Positions 1-12,352 of a DNA stretch of 32,735 nucleotides are shown piece after piece. The DNA is from Hofstenia miamia (lineage: Eukaryota > Xenacoelomorpha > Acoela > Hofsteniidae). The notes beneath the pieces were generated by a model, which did not search any database, had not been told where the DNA came from, and saw nothing but the letters and a program-made list of their open reading frames with translations. Every line of letters starts with the position of its first letter. Position 1 is the first letter of the stretch. The stretch is from assembly GCA_900660155.1 (NCBI GenBank), contig CABFPE010000199.1, positions 919,904 to 952,638 of the forward strand, read 5' to 3'. Both the position numbers and the translations under genes were made by a program.

Positions 1-3
<3 letters not shown>

Positions 4-34
<31 letters not shown>
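4..34. repeat. (TA)n microsatellite at window edge
   Basis: An uninterrupted alternating TA run starts almost at the first base. The true left extent lies outside the window. Several similar runs occur in this window, always as the edge of something (duplication ends, assembly gap, retroelement tail). Confidence 0.95.
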
Positions 35-36
<2 letters not shown>

Positions 37-662
37 AAAAGTATTTTACATATGATCTGCAAAAACCTTGAGAGAAAGAGGTAGCATACTAAACGTCTTT
101 TAACTATGAGTATATAAAAGTAGGAATTAAAATTGCAAGAACTGGTTTAAAAATGAATGAGTTGAAGTTTACAATTGCAACTTGTATTAACATTTCTGAA
201 CATTTTGGACAAATGATTCACTCTGTAAACAAATGTGTCATTTGCTAATGGACAGTTAAGTTATCTATGTATATGAGAAGCAAGTATTAAGAAAAACTTT
301 TTAAATCTAATCAACGATTTGCATAAATTTGCTGCATTTATTTACTTTGTAAATTGCATTTTCTTGCAAAAGCAGTGCACTTTCACTGCCGTGCGCTTAT
401 TATGTACACAATTTTATATTAATCAACAACGAACTGTAATATTGTCAGATAGGGATATTTTGAAGTCAGCAATGAAAGTTAGCCCTCTTCACGTTTGACT
501 TAAAATATGCCAAATTTAGTAAACAGATTGATTAAACATACTATTCTCATATAGCCATGTAGTTTAGTGATAGTTTTTATTCAAATTCCATTTTGAGTCG
601 CATCCTACACACAAACACTTTTAACAAAATCTCAAAGTTGTCATTAATATTTTCAGTAATAG
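35..662. other. Non-coding stretch, nothing recognised
   Basis: AT-rich sequence with frequent stops in all frames and no recognisable repeat or RNA gene. It ends in a pyrimidine-rich tract followed by AG dinucleotides at 655-656 and 661-662, which could be the 3' end of an intron feeding the candidate exon that follows. Confidence 0.6.
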
Positions 663-899
663 GACATCACTGCTATTCCAATTTCACAAAGTGCTGCTCG
701 AGAAATGGAATCCTGTAGTTGCTTTGAAGTATACAATAACAGAATAATTTCTCCTACCACAGCTTTCCTATTAGACTGCACAGGTGCCTATTTTTGTGAT
801 ATAGCTTCAGAATTTATGATAAAGCCACAAGCTGTTATAAAAGACAATCCATTCGAAATACCCTTCATTTACTTTGATCTCATTGAGGGCACGATATAG
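663..899 (+). CDS. Candidate terminal exon, function unknown
   Basis: An open frame ends at a TAG at 897-899. The first ATG is at 705, but the frame is open back to 663, just after an AG at 661-662 and close behind a better acceptor (TTTTCAG, ending 656) that would bring a stop into frame. Read from 663 it gives 78 residues with protein-like composition: an Ile/Pro/Ser/Gln N-terminal part, then residues such as MESCSCFEVY and a hydrophobic end FIYFDLIEGTI. I do not recognise the family and found no upstream exon. It may be a last exon of a gene lying to the left, or chance. No AATAAA lies close behind the stop. Confidence 0.2.
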   Translation, partial: DITAIPISQSAAREMESCSCFEVYNNRIISPTTAFLLDCTGAYFCDIASEFMIKPQAVIKDNPFEIPFIYFDLIEGTI

Positions 900-2879
900 T
901 TGGACACTTAAACTATTGCATGAAGCCTACCTTATTTTGTGCTAAGTTGCAAAATTACATCAATTCTACAAAAATCTAAAATATACTAAGACAATCGCGA
1001 GTGTAGATGAAAATGGTCCTTCATATGAGAGATAGACTAGTGCACATAAAGTAAGGTGCGTGATTGATATGAGAGTCCTAACAGAAAGACTACAAACACT
1101 AAAAATTAAACGCGCTGCTTTAATTTCATTCCAATGTTTTCAACTAAGAACAACTTTTTAGCATGCTGAACGCTACCACCCAAAAAGTTAAGCAAAGACA
1201 TCTTATAGGAAATTGGCAGTGTGGAGAACCCAAAACGTAAATTAAAAGTGTCTGTAATCAAAGCATTTTGTTGGCATTTATTGATCAACAGTTTGTAGAA
1301 TGTCTAAGTTCTATATAAATTTGAGGCAAGAAATGTCATCACGTTTATTTTTAGGCAAGAGCAAAGTTTCTCAGAAAACGAACGCTGGTGGTGTAGTGTA
1401 CTGTAGTGTTGCGATGTCGAACTCGAGAGATGACATAAATGTTATGCTATGCGTGGATCAAGCGTGCCTATTTTTATAGTTCAGACAGACCGGGTTGATG
1501 TAAAAATGATGTCCAGGCTGGGCGGACCACGTCCGTAAATTTTCAGCTCATCATAGAGTCCACTCTCAACGTGCATTAAACATCGAAATATTAAAACAGG
1601 ACTAGCCTAATCTTGAATAAATAATGTCCTTACAAACGAAAATCTCCACTAAAGTGTATTGCGGTGCTTGAAGTATCTGAAAAGATTCAGAGTTGGAATT
1701 TTTAAATGAAAATTCAAATTTTTGAAAAACTTCAATTCGTAATATCCAGGTAAAGAGGCCTTGGAAAGCCGATGAGATCATAACTAACCTTAACCCACTG
1801 AGACGTGCCGCGCGCAAAGTTAGATGTCGTGGCACAGAATACAAGGTATTTCATCTCAATCGGACTCTGACCGTGACGGCTTAAGAACGAAAATGACACA
1901 GATTGTAGGTATTTCAATTAATTTTGTTCAAGAAACAATAAAAAATTTAAAAAATTTCTAGGCGTAGTTTAATTTTAAAACCAATGGTTAACAAACAACT
2001 GTTGGTACCCTATAGTTGGAAACTCGATCGCATATGATTCTGGAGAAATAATTGGCGTTACTTTGCTATAAAAACATGCTGCACAAGGAAAACTGACGTT
2101 GACAATCTGCCGCAACGACGAATTTGATATAATGGTTGAATTCAAAGGGAAGTCTAGTCAGTAAACCAATTTATTGCATCAGCGTAGAACTACTCAAGTG
2201 TGAAATGAAAGAATTAAATACTAACTATACAATTCACGCTTTTAAAGACACTAGCTGGAACTGCAAAAACAATTGAGATTATCAGTAAACTATATTCCAG
2301 TATCTTAATTTAAATATCAATTAGAAAATCGAAAATAGTTACAAATAAAGTCACTAAAAATATACTGTTTTTGACATAAGCCAACCAAATTTAAACTGAT
2401 TTAATGATTAATAAGAGGATAATGTAATAGGGATAACTTGAAGTCATGCTTACTACAAAAGGAGGCCTTACTAATTTTCATCAGGAAGTCATGATCTGTC
2501 AACATTACCTAAATTTTTGTTTCAACATTGATGTTTCTTGAAAGAAGTAGAAGTGGATATTTTATAGGAACATGAGTACAATTTGTAATTTATAGGGGGA
2601 GGGCGCCCTCAGGGAGGCGTTGCGCACAAAATCTTCTAATATGAAATTTATATGAATTTAAGTTTGTAAAATATTATTGAAAGCTCAATTTTCACTTGGT
2701 ATAAAATGCAATGCCAGCTATAGAAAAGGCTACGATCTCACTAGCAAATACGTAAAAGTAGGAAAAAAATTAGATTCATAAAAATTATTGAACTTCTGAA
2801 GTACGTAAACTCCAATATCTAGCATTTAAAAATAACTTTTACCATAATCCAACTGTCATTACTATCTACACTCCGTTCC
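900..2879. other. Non-coding stretch, nothing recognised
   Basis: Short open frames on the minus strand (around 1106-1288 and 1602-1917) match no family I know. The only notable small features are a GC-richer patch at about 1790-1880 and a perfect 12-base palindrome GAGGGCGCCCTC at 2599-2610, inside a G-rich island of about 40 bases. Confidence 0.55.
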
Positions 2880-2882
2880 TAA

Positions 2883-3080
2883 GGCCACGGTTAGACTAGT
2901 GATTAGCTCAAAAGTGATCTATCACATTTTGAGTGAATCGCACGTCTAACCACACGAGATAATTAGCGTTCGATTTCCTTGTTATCGTCACATCGCTAAT
3001 TATCTCGTGTGGTTAGACGTGCGATTCACTCAAAATGTGACAGATCACTTTTGAACTAATCACCTAGTCTAACCGTGGCC
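2883..3080. mobile_element. Palindromic MITE, PIF/Harbinger (Tourist)-like, copy A
   Basis: This 198-bp fold-back element has a left arm at 2883-2968, a 25-base loop at 2969-2993 and a right arm at 2994-3080. The arms are near-perfect reverse complements with a few mismatches. The outer ends read GGCCACGGTTAGACTAG and CTAGTCTAACCGTGGCC. It is flanked on both sides by TAA (2880-2882 and 3081-3083), a 3-bp TWA target duplication typical of PIF/Harbinger elements. It has no coding capacity, so it would need a transposase from elsewhere. The superfamily call rests on target length and terminus style only. Confidence 0.85.
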
Positions 3081-3083
3081 TAA

Positions 3084-6000
3084 CTGCATACGTGTAATTC
3101 ACACGTTGATAAAAACAATTTTATCACAATAAAGATGAATTAGTACCCGATGATCTATTGAAATCGAAATTTTGATTTAAAAAATCGATCTTTTCTACAA
3201 TTGAAAAAAATTAGTATCCCACCAATCGAATTAGAAAATAATTCGAAGCTGATGCGAAAAACAAGGTGTGAACAGCCATAAAATAGTTCGTCTGTCTTTC
3301 AAGGAAAAGAACACTAAGTAAAAGAACAGGCTCTAGGCAACTGAACAAAGAGATAAACACTATTTAGGCACATATTTTCATATGCCCAATGAAATCATCA
3401 AAAAATTGATTGTGATAATTTTTATTTTGAGCGGGATCAGATCGAGCCAGGAAATCTTAATATCACTAGCCTGAAAATGTCTTAAAAATAACAACGAAAT
3501 AAGAACAAAATGTATAATTCATGGATTTCGTTACTGTTTTCAATTCTTATTGATCATGATAATATAGTGGTTTTGGAAATTCCCTAACTGTATTTTTGGT
3601 CCTTGAATATTGGATGCTAGAAAAGTAATAGAATGGATTTGTTTCTCCTAAAACTATAAAAGATGATTTATTTGAAAGCCACACAAAATCTAACCATATT
3701 TTGAAAAATTTAAATGATTTATGAGGTTATTCACAAAAGCCTTAAGGTTTATATTTATACACATGAAAGCTAGTCTTTTTAACACTACTTTTACTCATGG
3801 GAAAGGAGAAATTTTTTGAAAAAATGGTTTCTATCTTATGAAAAACACTAAAATATATTTTATCACAATATTCACATAAAAATCTCACTTTTATAAGGTA
3901 GGTGGTGGGGGGCTGGGGAAGTGCCCCCTCCCCCATAAAACCGTGCCATGCAATATATTTATATAATTTTCAATCTCATCTTAATATTGGAAAGAAATTA
4001 TATGCATACAAAGTATGTCCCTTTTTGTAAAAAATTAATAATTTTTTCCAAGAACAATAGCGGTGCAGGAAATGGGTAAAAAATAAGAACAATCTCAGGC
4101 TAAACTTATGAAACACAGAACGCCCAGGCTGATGAAAATGTTCCTGTATCTACATGTATATATAATTACAATAGGTCCCTGTGAGTTGATTTGTTTAGGA
4201 CTCGAGTGGAGTTAAAATTATATTTAGACTTATTTCTCTTGGGCTAGCCAATATATAGAACTGCGCTGCCCTATATAAATGTACGACACAAATAGAACAT
4301 TTTAAACTACATGAATGAAAGCAAGTCTGATGACTTACAATTTGAGATAATTAGCGACAGATCGATTGATTCTTCGACATTATAGGCTAAAATAGATTTT
4401 GTTTCGAGTACTTGATCTGTCTAGTTGGCTTTTTGGACCCCGGGTCGAGTTCGAGTACGCGCATTGCCCTAGATTACAACTCACTTTCTAAACCCTCCTT
4501 CTTGAACGATACGTTCCCGCAATGATTGTCACAGATTGCAAATCAATTCAACAACAAAAAATTGAATAAAATTCACATTGTTGACATCTCCATGTTAAAA
4601 CATCAAAAAATATACATACTTCTCTCAGACGTCTCCATAATCAAGGATACCGCCAAATTCATCGAGACAAATTTGTGGACATCACGCGTGTTGCTGGTGA
4701 TTACTGTCACAAATTGAAAACAACCCGTTATCGGCTTTTTGAAGTAAGCTTTAATCTCTCACATAATTGCTTTATCCGTCAATAATTATCTGTTGCAGAA
4801 GAAAATGAATCAAAGCAAAATAGTTCCAGACAGTGAAACATGAGAGGCGATTAGTTCATTAGCTTTGTGGTGACAATACGCATTTAAAAGAGCAATAAAT
4901 AAGAGCGAGAAAAGCGTCCATTATTAAAATCAAGACGACAAACTATTAGAGCGAAATGTTATGTGTAAACTACTTTAAAATCGTTTATCAGAATTTTAGT
5001 GTCTTTCGAAAAGTTACACAGTAAGTTAAAATCAAATTATGCTGCTTTAGTGTAATTGATGATCATAGAATAAAACTTACAATATTTAATGGTTGCACTT
5101 TCTACAAACTGGGACCTGTAACTCAACAAAATAAACTTTCATGTTTAAAAAACTATGTTACCTTGTTACTTAGTCAAAAATAGCAGGCGAGTAAAACTGT
5201 GTAAGTTAAATCATAACGAAGAATGTGCGATGATATTTGAAGCTAACCCTACTAAACAAATATTCTCTATAATATGCAAAATTCGTATATATCTTCATAT
5301 TATACTTCTACTGAATTATCTATTAAGTGCGTCCTTGGGATTTACTAAAATGGAAACAACATATTGCAAGAAATAATTCAAGCCTATCGAAATAATTATT
5401 GGTGCAAATTTTGGAAAATTCATGTAAACGATGGGAATCTCATTATTTAATGTGTGCGAAACAGACTGAAATAATAAGTTCTGTTCTGCAGAACAACTTG
5501 AGAATTTTTGGAAGAATCAATGACTAAGGATTGCAATGAAATTTTTTTATTGGAAATTGACAAAATCGATACATCTTTCTACATGAAGTAGGCAAATTCC
5601 GGATTCTGGCGGCAATCGATAAAGCCAAATCTGAGATAAACGTTTCTCAGGTAATATTTACATGAAAAAATCATATACAATATCAAACTATCCAATTCAA
5701 ATTAGATAGTGCCATGCATACGTGTACTTGCAGTCGCGAAAATATGTAAATGAATTTTGACAATTTTTTTCAGTAGACATTTGAAATGAGTGTTTTGATC
5801 ATGATAAAGATTTGATCATTTTTTGCTAATAATTGTAAAATTTTAAATTACATTTCATTTCAAATTTTCAACTATATGGCTAAAGTTCGATGTCAAACAC
5901 ACACGATCCGTTACCAATAAAAGCAAAAAAAACAAAAATCTAGTAGATCTGATGAGTGCTATATAAAGGTTTCAACATTGAGATAATAATGAGTCAGTAT

Positions 6001-7429
6001 GGATAGTAAAGAACCAACGAATTAATAAGTGATAAGGCGTATTCGGTGTAGTTAAGCACTACTATTATTGCAAATGAATTTGGAACATACACAATGGTTA
6101 TCAAGAATTGAGAAGAGTAAATAATTGAAGTTGGAGTATAAATAAATGAATGCATATGTTATGAATATTTTCACTTCAAGATAAACAGCAAACGTTGGGC
6201 TAATCATAACAAACAGGAGTAGATTGCAAGCACAAACAGTCGAAATCAACAAATTATTCACCAGAGACACATGGTTCGCATACCATTCCCATTGAATCAC
6301 CATTACCTATACACATTGAACACATACTAGCAAGAGTGGGTTTTGCAAGCAAATAGATAGGATAAGTGCCCAAATCTCCCATAATTTAAATAGTAATACT
6401 TGTCATAAAGTCAAATATTCTTACTGAATACACAGAAATGACGTAAAATGTTTTACTGCAGTTGAACATACGCCAGCATACGAACGTGTAACGAAAGAAT
6501 ATTATGAAAAAATATTACTGGATCCTGTTCAAAAAACAAGAAAAGCTGCAAGGCATCTTCAAATATAGGCTTTGAATCTAAGAAATCGCCAAATGATCTT
6601 TTAATAATAATCAACTAATCAGAGAGCATCACTAAAGTCTGAATGCATTGACAAAATGCTTTAATCGAAAAATTTTTTTGAAATTTTTCGTGTTCCATTC
6701 TTGAGATTAGAGAGTGCTGATTAATCAATTACTAGAAAATAAATTTCTACGTAATTTAACAATGAAAAATCATTTAAGCCCTAAAAAGTTGATACGAACT
6801 GGTTCAGAACCATTTTTGCATCAAGAGAACAGTTTATCAAGCTGAAAATCTAGATTGTTATGCACAACTACAAGATACTTCTCAGATTAAAGTCTAAGAA
6901 TCTCAACAGAAGATCTTTGACTTTCTGCCGTAAATCGCATAGATGGAAAAAAGACGAAGCAATCGAACATAATTTAAAGTGTTTTGATATTTAGCGAAAG
7001 AATTGCAAATAGCATGCAAAAGACATATGGATTATCACACATCAAATTCATATCAACAAATTATGACTCACCACCAAATGCTGCCCGAAACTCAATAATT
7101 AATATCAAATGAAACACTATCCGATGCATGTTTGGGTTTTTATCAACGAAAGAATCTATTAAACAAATGACAAAATCACTATAAACATTTATAATCCGAT
7201 TATATTACTTCTCCACTCACTAGGATATCATCAGCTGAAACTATATTATTTAAGAAAATTCCTCCACTCGCAAAAACAGCGAGAAACGATTTTTCAAAAG
7301 TATATATCCAACTCTGAAATAAAACACATGGTCGCCGCGCTACAGCATGAGATATTCGAAAAGTAGAAGTAAAGACGTCATTAAAATAATATTAGTATGT
7401 TAAATTCGAAATGGCATATAGTAGAAATG
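3084..7429. other. Non-coding stretch, nothing recognised
   Basis: AT-rich DNA with only short, unconvincing frames. A G-rich then C-rich patch at 3901-3935 (GGTGGTGGGGGGCTGGGG followed by CCCCCTCCCCC) stands out and can fold on itself. A GC-richer patch at 4430-4470 precedes a 63-codon frame (4526-4717) that resembles nothing I know. On the minus strand, 6382-6254 encodes a 42-residue frame with two CxxC pairs, discussed under findings. Confidence 0.55.
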
Positions 7430-7439
7430 TGTGCGGTGC

Positions 7440-7665
7440 AGTAAACTGCGTAATACCGCGGTATGCTGCGATGCGGTAGCTGTTAGGCCACGGCTAGACT
7501 ACGTCATTGGTAGCAAGAAAAGAAACAAAATCACGTCGAAACGCCAATTATCTTGGCCAAGATTTTGTTTCTTTTCTTGCTACCAATCACGTAGTCTAAC
7601 CGTGGCCTTAGAAAAATGGTCATTGTTATACCGCGGTGACAAAACATGCGATGGCACCGTCGGTA

Positions 7666-7710
<45 letters not shown>

Positions 7711-7711
7711 T
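7440..7711. repeat. GC-rich host repeat of MITE B, ending in (TAA)n
   Basis: The DNA on both sides of MITE B is GC-richer than its surroundings and carries ATACCGCGGT twice in direct orientation (about 7453 and 7628), each followed by a TGCGATG motif. The right part runs directly into about 15 units of TAA (7666-7711). A unique body ending in a simple TAA tail is the usual look of a SINE or non-LTR retrotransposon 3' end, so MITE B may have inserted into such a fragment. No tRNA-like head or coding remnant is visible, so the class is open. Confidence 0.35.
7486..7607. mobile_element. Palindromic MITE, PIF/Harbinger (Tourist)-like, copy B
   Basis: This 122-bp fold-back element has 47-base arms (7486-7532 and 7561-7607) that pair except at about two positions, and a 28-base loop. 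The outer ends GGCCACGGCTAGACTA and TAGTCTAACCGTGGCC match those of the element at 2883-3080, but the inner arm sequence is different. It is flanked by TTA on both sides (7483-7485 and 7608-7610), again a TWA duplication. The long open frame across 7431-7670 simply reads through this palindrome and is not a gene. Confidence 0.85.
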
Positions 7712-9820
7712 AGATATCTACAATTGATTTAACATTTCCGACTGTAAAGGTTGTACATATAAAAAAAATTGTGCATAATTGAATATCTTTCACTACAAGA
7801 ATTGTATGTTGTTAGGATTAAATCCAAATAAATTAGCCAATGCACTTATCATTTGAATCAAAATACCTATCAAAATTAATATATGTTCAACTTTACCAAA
7901 ATATGAATAATTTTGTAATGGTGAATATAAATTAAACACACCTCAAAAAATTGACCGAATTTGACACACCAACTAACCTATTCATTCTATTTCATTCTAT
8001 ATTTAAAGGTTACACTGTACAGTAGTAGAAAATGATTTGCGTGTAGTGATGTATGCAATTTTTTTCTCACATACTCTAATTCAAATCTATATACTAACTA
8101 TAATTACATTGTGTAGTTTTCGAGAAATGTTATGTGTACATAGCGCAAGCATGATTAATCATTAATGGGGCCAAATTCAATGGGGCTACATAGACCAGAA
8201 AAATTCCTGATAACACAGACTCCTATGTAAAACGAAACTAGATAATGCACAATGAGCAAAAATTTGCAAAAACAACTAAGTTATATAACATTGAAAAGAA
8301 AATAAATAGATATTTTTCAAGTAGGAGAATTGACTGCTCAGTATCATAGAATAAAAAAATACATATCATACGTACAAGTGAACGAGAGTGAACTAAAGAG
8401 AAATAAAATCCAAACAATCACAATTAGCATATGAACACTCAGAATTCCATAAACAATCTCCAGTGATATATTCTAGCAGGAAGAATTTGACAAGTGAAAG
8501 TGAACCCATGAACAGGAGCTCAAATATTTGAGATAAGGAATATAACAGTGGAACGATTCCCATCGCATACTGTCTGGAGAAATCAGCTTTCGACTAATAG
8601 TTCACACTCAGCTTTACAAGAAAGTTAAATATAGAAATGCGAAAGAAGAGCGCAATAATAGAGATCAATAAAAATATTTCGCAAATCAAAATTTACAAAT
8701 GATACTCACATCAAATAGGAAAATTAAGGAATTAAATAAGGATTATGTGATCGCGTGACCAGACTGCTACATCAATGAGTCATTCCATTTCGGAGGAGAA
8801 AAGGCGCGTAAAATAAAAACTTTGGAATAACAGTCAAATTTATACAAATACTAATGAAATATTCAGTTTATGTAAAAATAAAGGAAAATAAATTTTGTAA
8901 ACCTAATTACGTTTTATTGTTTTCCATTCGTTGCAGAAAAAAGGATGGAATTCATGTTTTTCGGTGCGATTCAAGGTCTTTCTGATATTCCAATAGCAAC
9001 AGTAAAAGACAAATTAAATAAAATTAAATAAAGAAAATCGGTTGCATCTATCTCTAATCAAGTTAAAGTGTGTATAACACGGTTTCGATCATTTCAATGT
9101 TTCTCGATGAGAAGTCATTGAAACACAAACAATGACCGCTAAGTTATTTAAGATTTCCATGTTAACACCACGTGAAATGGCAAAATTCAATAGATTTGCA
9201 AATAGTAAGTGGATCAAAATTTACAATTTGGTTTATAGTAAAGCGAGGAGGACCAGAGACCATACTTCATAAAAAAGTTATTGACTTTCCTACGACCTCA
9301 TCATGAGATTTATTATATTTGCTAACAGTTTTTCACATTACTTTACTACGATATAAACACTCAAACAAAATGTTTGATAAAAGTGTTAGTCAGCTGTTAA
9401 TTGACATGTTTGTGATTTCAGGTTGAAGCGGCATATATTTCTTTTTACTAATTTCATACGTCTAATCTCAGTTCAGAAACAAGTTAAACAGATATCAATT
9501 CTACACCGGAATAATACGAACGGGAAACAAATGCGATTTCTACATTTAACTCACACTGGGTATTACTAATAATGTACCACCTAAATGTATACTTTTAATG
9601 AGCGGTGGTTCATATTATGTACAACTACTTTACATTTTTAAAATGTACCACCTCTTATCAGCCCATGACAAGCTAATAGTGTTAATGCAATATAATACTT
9701 TGAAAACTATAGTATTCATAAAAAGGTATTTATGTAATTACTTGTAAATAACTTGTACAACACCAGGCCCAAAGGAGGCTCTACTACTACACAAAAATAA
9801 CCCACGCTTAATGGATTTCA
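7712..9820. other. Non-coding stretch, nothing recognised
   Basis: No frame, RNA gene or repeat that I can support. Around 9562-9645 the motif TGTACCACCT occurs twice in direct orientation, and an imperfect inverted version (GCGGTGGTTCAT) lies between the two. This is too short and imperfect to classify. Confidence 0.55.
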
Positions 9821-9904
9821 GGTAAATTACGAGTTGGCATACATTTATTTTGACGATTTCGAGGTAAATTACGAGTTGGCATACATTTATTTTGACGATT
9901 TCGA
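9821..9904. repeat. Two-copy 42-bp tandem repeat
   Basis: Two adjacent identical 42-base units occupy 9821-9862 and 9863-9904. Each starts GGTAAATTACGAGTTGGC and ends GACGATTTCGA. With no mismatch between them, the duplication is recent or maintained. It is not a CRISPR array: there are no spacers, only two units, and the context is eukaryotic. Confidence 0.95.
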
Positions 9905-11274
9905 AAATTAAAATTACTTCAATGAAAGTTGGAATTAAAGATTTCAGCAATTGTTAATTACAATTTTAAATGCGAAGTAACTACACTGCTTTGCATCTAA
10001 TTAAAGTAAACTGTCTCAGCGAGCTAATTACAATACTGTAATTTTCAACATTATAAAAAACAAAGGAAATGAGAAAAAATTTGAAGTCACATAGAAAATT
10101 TGACCACAATGTTGCTTAGCTGTCGTTATTTTAATAAACCTGTGATTCAATAAAACTATTAACTGAAAATATAATTTTCATGGCTTATATAATCATAATC
10201 ACATATGCATAATATATTGGCACATAGAACGCATTTAAACAAAAATTAAGTAAGTGTTATCTTACATATATAATAATCTAAAGGTTTCGAAATGGACTAC
10301 TCGAGTTCTCCATGGTTTCAAGCTCAAGGCTACAAAACTATCAGATTTTAAGGTTTGTAACTATAAATACCTATCTAATTCAATTTGCGTGCTAATTTTG
10401 CAATTGGCATTGAATATGATTTTTTTAAATATACGATATATTTGGTCAATAAATACAGATCTGCTAACATTTTAATGACTTTTTTTCCAAATAGTTGGGT
10501 CTCAACATGTTTAATAGAGACGAACATTAAACATTAAAATTGATAGCCATAGCTTATTACAAAACAATGTTACAATTGTACAAATTATGAAAAACTATTT
10601 TTTATCACAACTAGGACGCGAACATTATTACAGTCATTCTTTCATTTTCTGCTTTTACTAGGTTGTTCCTACTATGAAGGGAATTGCGTGAGATCAGGTA
10701 AATCGGTCATTTCGCTTTGCTTAAAGAAAATTGAAATTCTTTAATGTTATCTGATGGAGAATTTAAATTTTGTAAATTTTTGACGAAATTTCGATTCTCG
10801 AGATAATTTGAGTAGGATTTATCAAACCTGCCAATAACCAACAGGAGTCGCAATTTCAACGTTTTAATGGTTCTAAGATGAAAAAACACACATAAAATTG
10901 TATTAAATTTATTGACATTTCAAACCCTCGCTGCTAATTAATCATTTTTTCAATTTGTAACGAAGAAGTAGCCGTCTCAAATGACTTCGCAAGCACATGT
11001 TACAGATCAACTAGTCAATGTACTAGATTACCTTGCACCACAAAGATATGCTTTCGAGCAACGTAAATATTATTGCAAACCCTCGTATGTCAGTGCAGGA
11101 TTTCATCAGTGCAGCAATTTTTCAAAAAATTAAAGAAGCTCTTCCTAAATAAAAATCGAACAGGGAAATTTTCCAATGTGCAGCTCATGTCATATCATAA
11201 GCTAGGCAATTGCATTTGAGGTTTAAAGGAACTTCAGTGTTGATCAAAAACACTCAAAAGAAATGACATGACAA
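9905..11274. other. Non-coding stretch, nothing recognised
   Basis: AT-rich sequence with scattered short frames that show no family resemblance and no splice-bounded exon structure. Confidence 0.55.
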
Positions 11275-11296
11275 CAATATATATATATATATATAT
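11275..11296. repeat. (TA)n microsatellite
   Basis: A short alternating AT run in otherwise unremarkable AT-rich DNA. Confidence 0.9.
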
Positions 11297-12315
11297 GACC
11301 AATTTTAGGAATGCGTCAGTTACAAATAAAAATTCTTTTACAATTTTAACTTATAGAAGAAGAAAATTTTGTTACCATTAATCGCAAAAGGGCAACTACA
11401 ACAGTTGTCATACTGGAAATGATTTGTGGAAAGTAAGCTGAAATAATTATCTTGAAACTTGGAGCATTAGCTTATCTGTGCAATCTAAACCTCAAAATAA
11501 TGAGTTGTCAAACTTTCAGTTAAATTATTCAAAACCACGCATTCAGAAAATTATGAACTCACATAAAGTTGCATAATTGCATTGTTAAAGGAGTCAAAGT
11601 GGAAAATATGAAATCCATCTTTTTAAAATACACTTTGCTCTGGAATTTAAAACCGCATCAATATTCTCTAATTTTTTCAGTTATTTAAAATAGATTACAA
11701 AAAATAATAATATCCATCACTTCACTTAAAAACCTCAGATACAGTAAATTCTCAAACCATTGAATTTTTATAACCCGAACACCCATATAAAAAATAACTT
11801 TTAAGTACATATAAGTTCAATAAACGTTTAGCTTGCATAAAATTCAACTATATAAAGCGTAGTGTTCACATTTACTATTTACTAGTAAGCATACTTACTA
11901 ATAAATTTACTGTAACGCTTAACTTCCTAACAAGTCGTGGAAATCTACTTAGAGTCATATTTATATTCCTATTGAGACATTTATTGTGCTAAACACAGAG
12001 TTTCCAGCATAGTGCTAATGACTTGCAACTTCACTGTATCATAAACGAACTAAGTGATCTCACATTAGTTGATACAGCATCATTTACCTTATCGTCAATG
12101 CAATTTTGGCTTTCTGAATTTCACTGTACATGTGCATTAGTCGATAATGACCATTCAAAAGCCAATTACACTTTTACCAATTTCTTTGCTGATGCTGAAT
12201 AAAATTTTCATTATTAGTTTCCGGATTCTTATTAATAAATACAATATACTAGTAATTACACCGTTTACTGTTCATTTTAAGAACTAACGCATTCAAATAA
12301 AAAATTACTGCAATA

Positions 12316-12320
<5 letters not shown>
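11297..12320. other. Non-coding stretch, nothing recognised
   Basis: No supported feature. The sequence is AT-rich, with stops in all frames. Confidence 0.55.

Positions 12321-12352
<32 letters not shown>

Noticed and set aside
1106..1288. 60-codon minus-strand frame, extendable past one stop
   Set aside because: The residues look somewhat protein-like, but I recognise no family and found no splice boundaries or further conserved pieces.
6052..6303. 83-codon minus-strand frame with hydrophobic segments resembling membrane helices
   Set aside because: In AT-rich DNA, random frames are rich in Leu, Ile and Phe. There is no family motif and no supported splice sites.
7431..7670. 79-codon plus-strand frame
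   Set aside because: It reads across the palindromic MITE at 7486-7607 and its GC-rich flanks. The openness is a by-product of the element.
9821..9904. CRISPR array
   Set aside because: Only two directly adjacent repeats with no spacer, in eukaryotic sequence.
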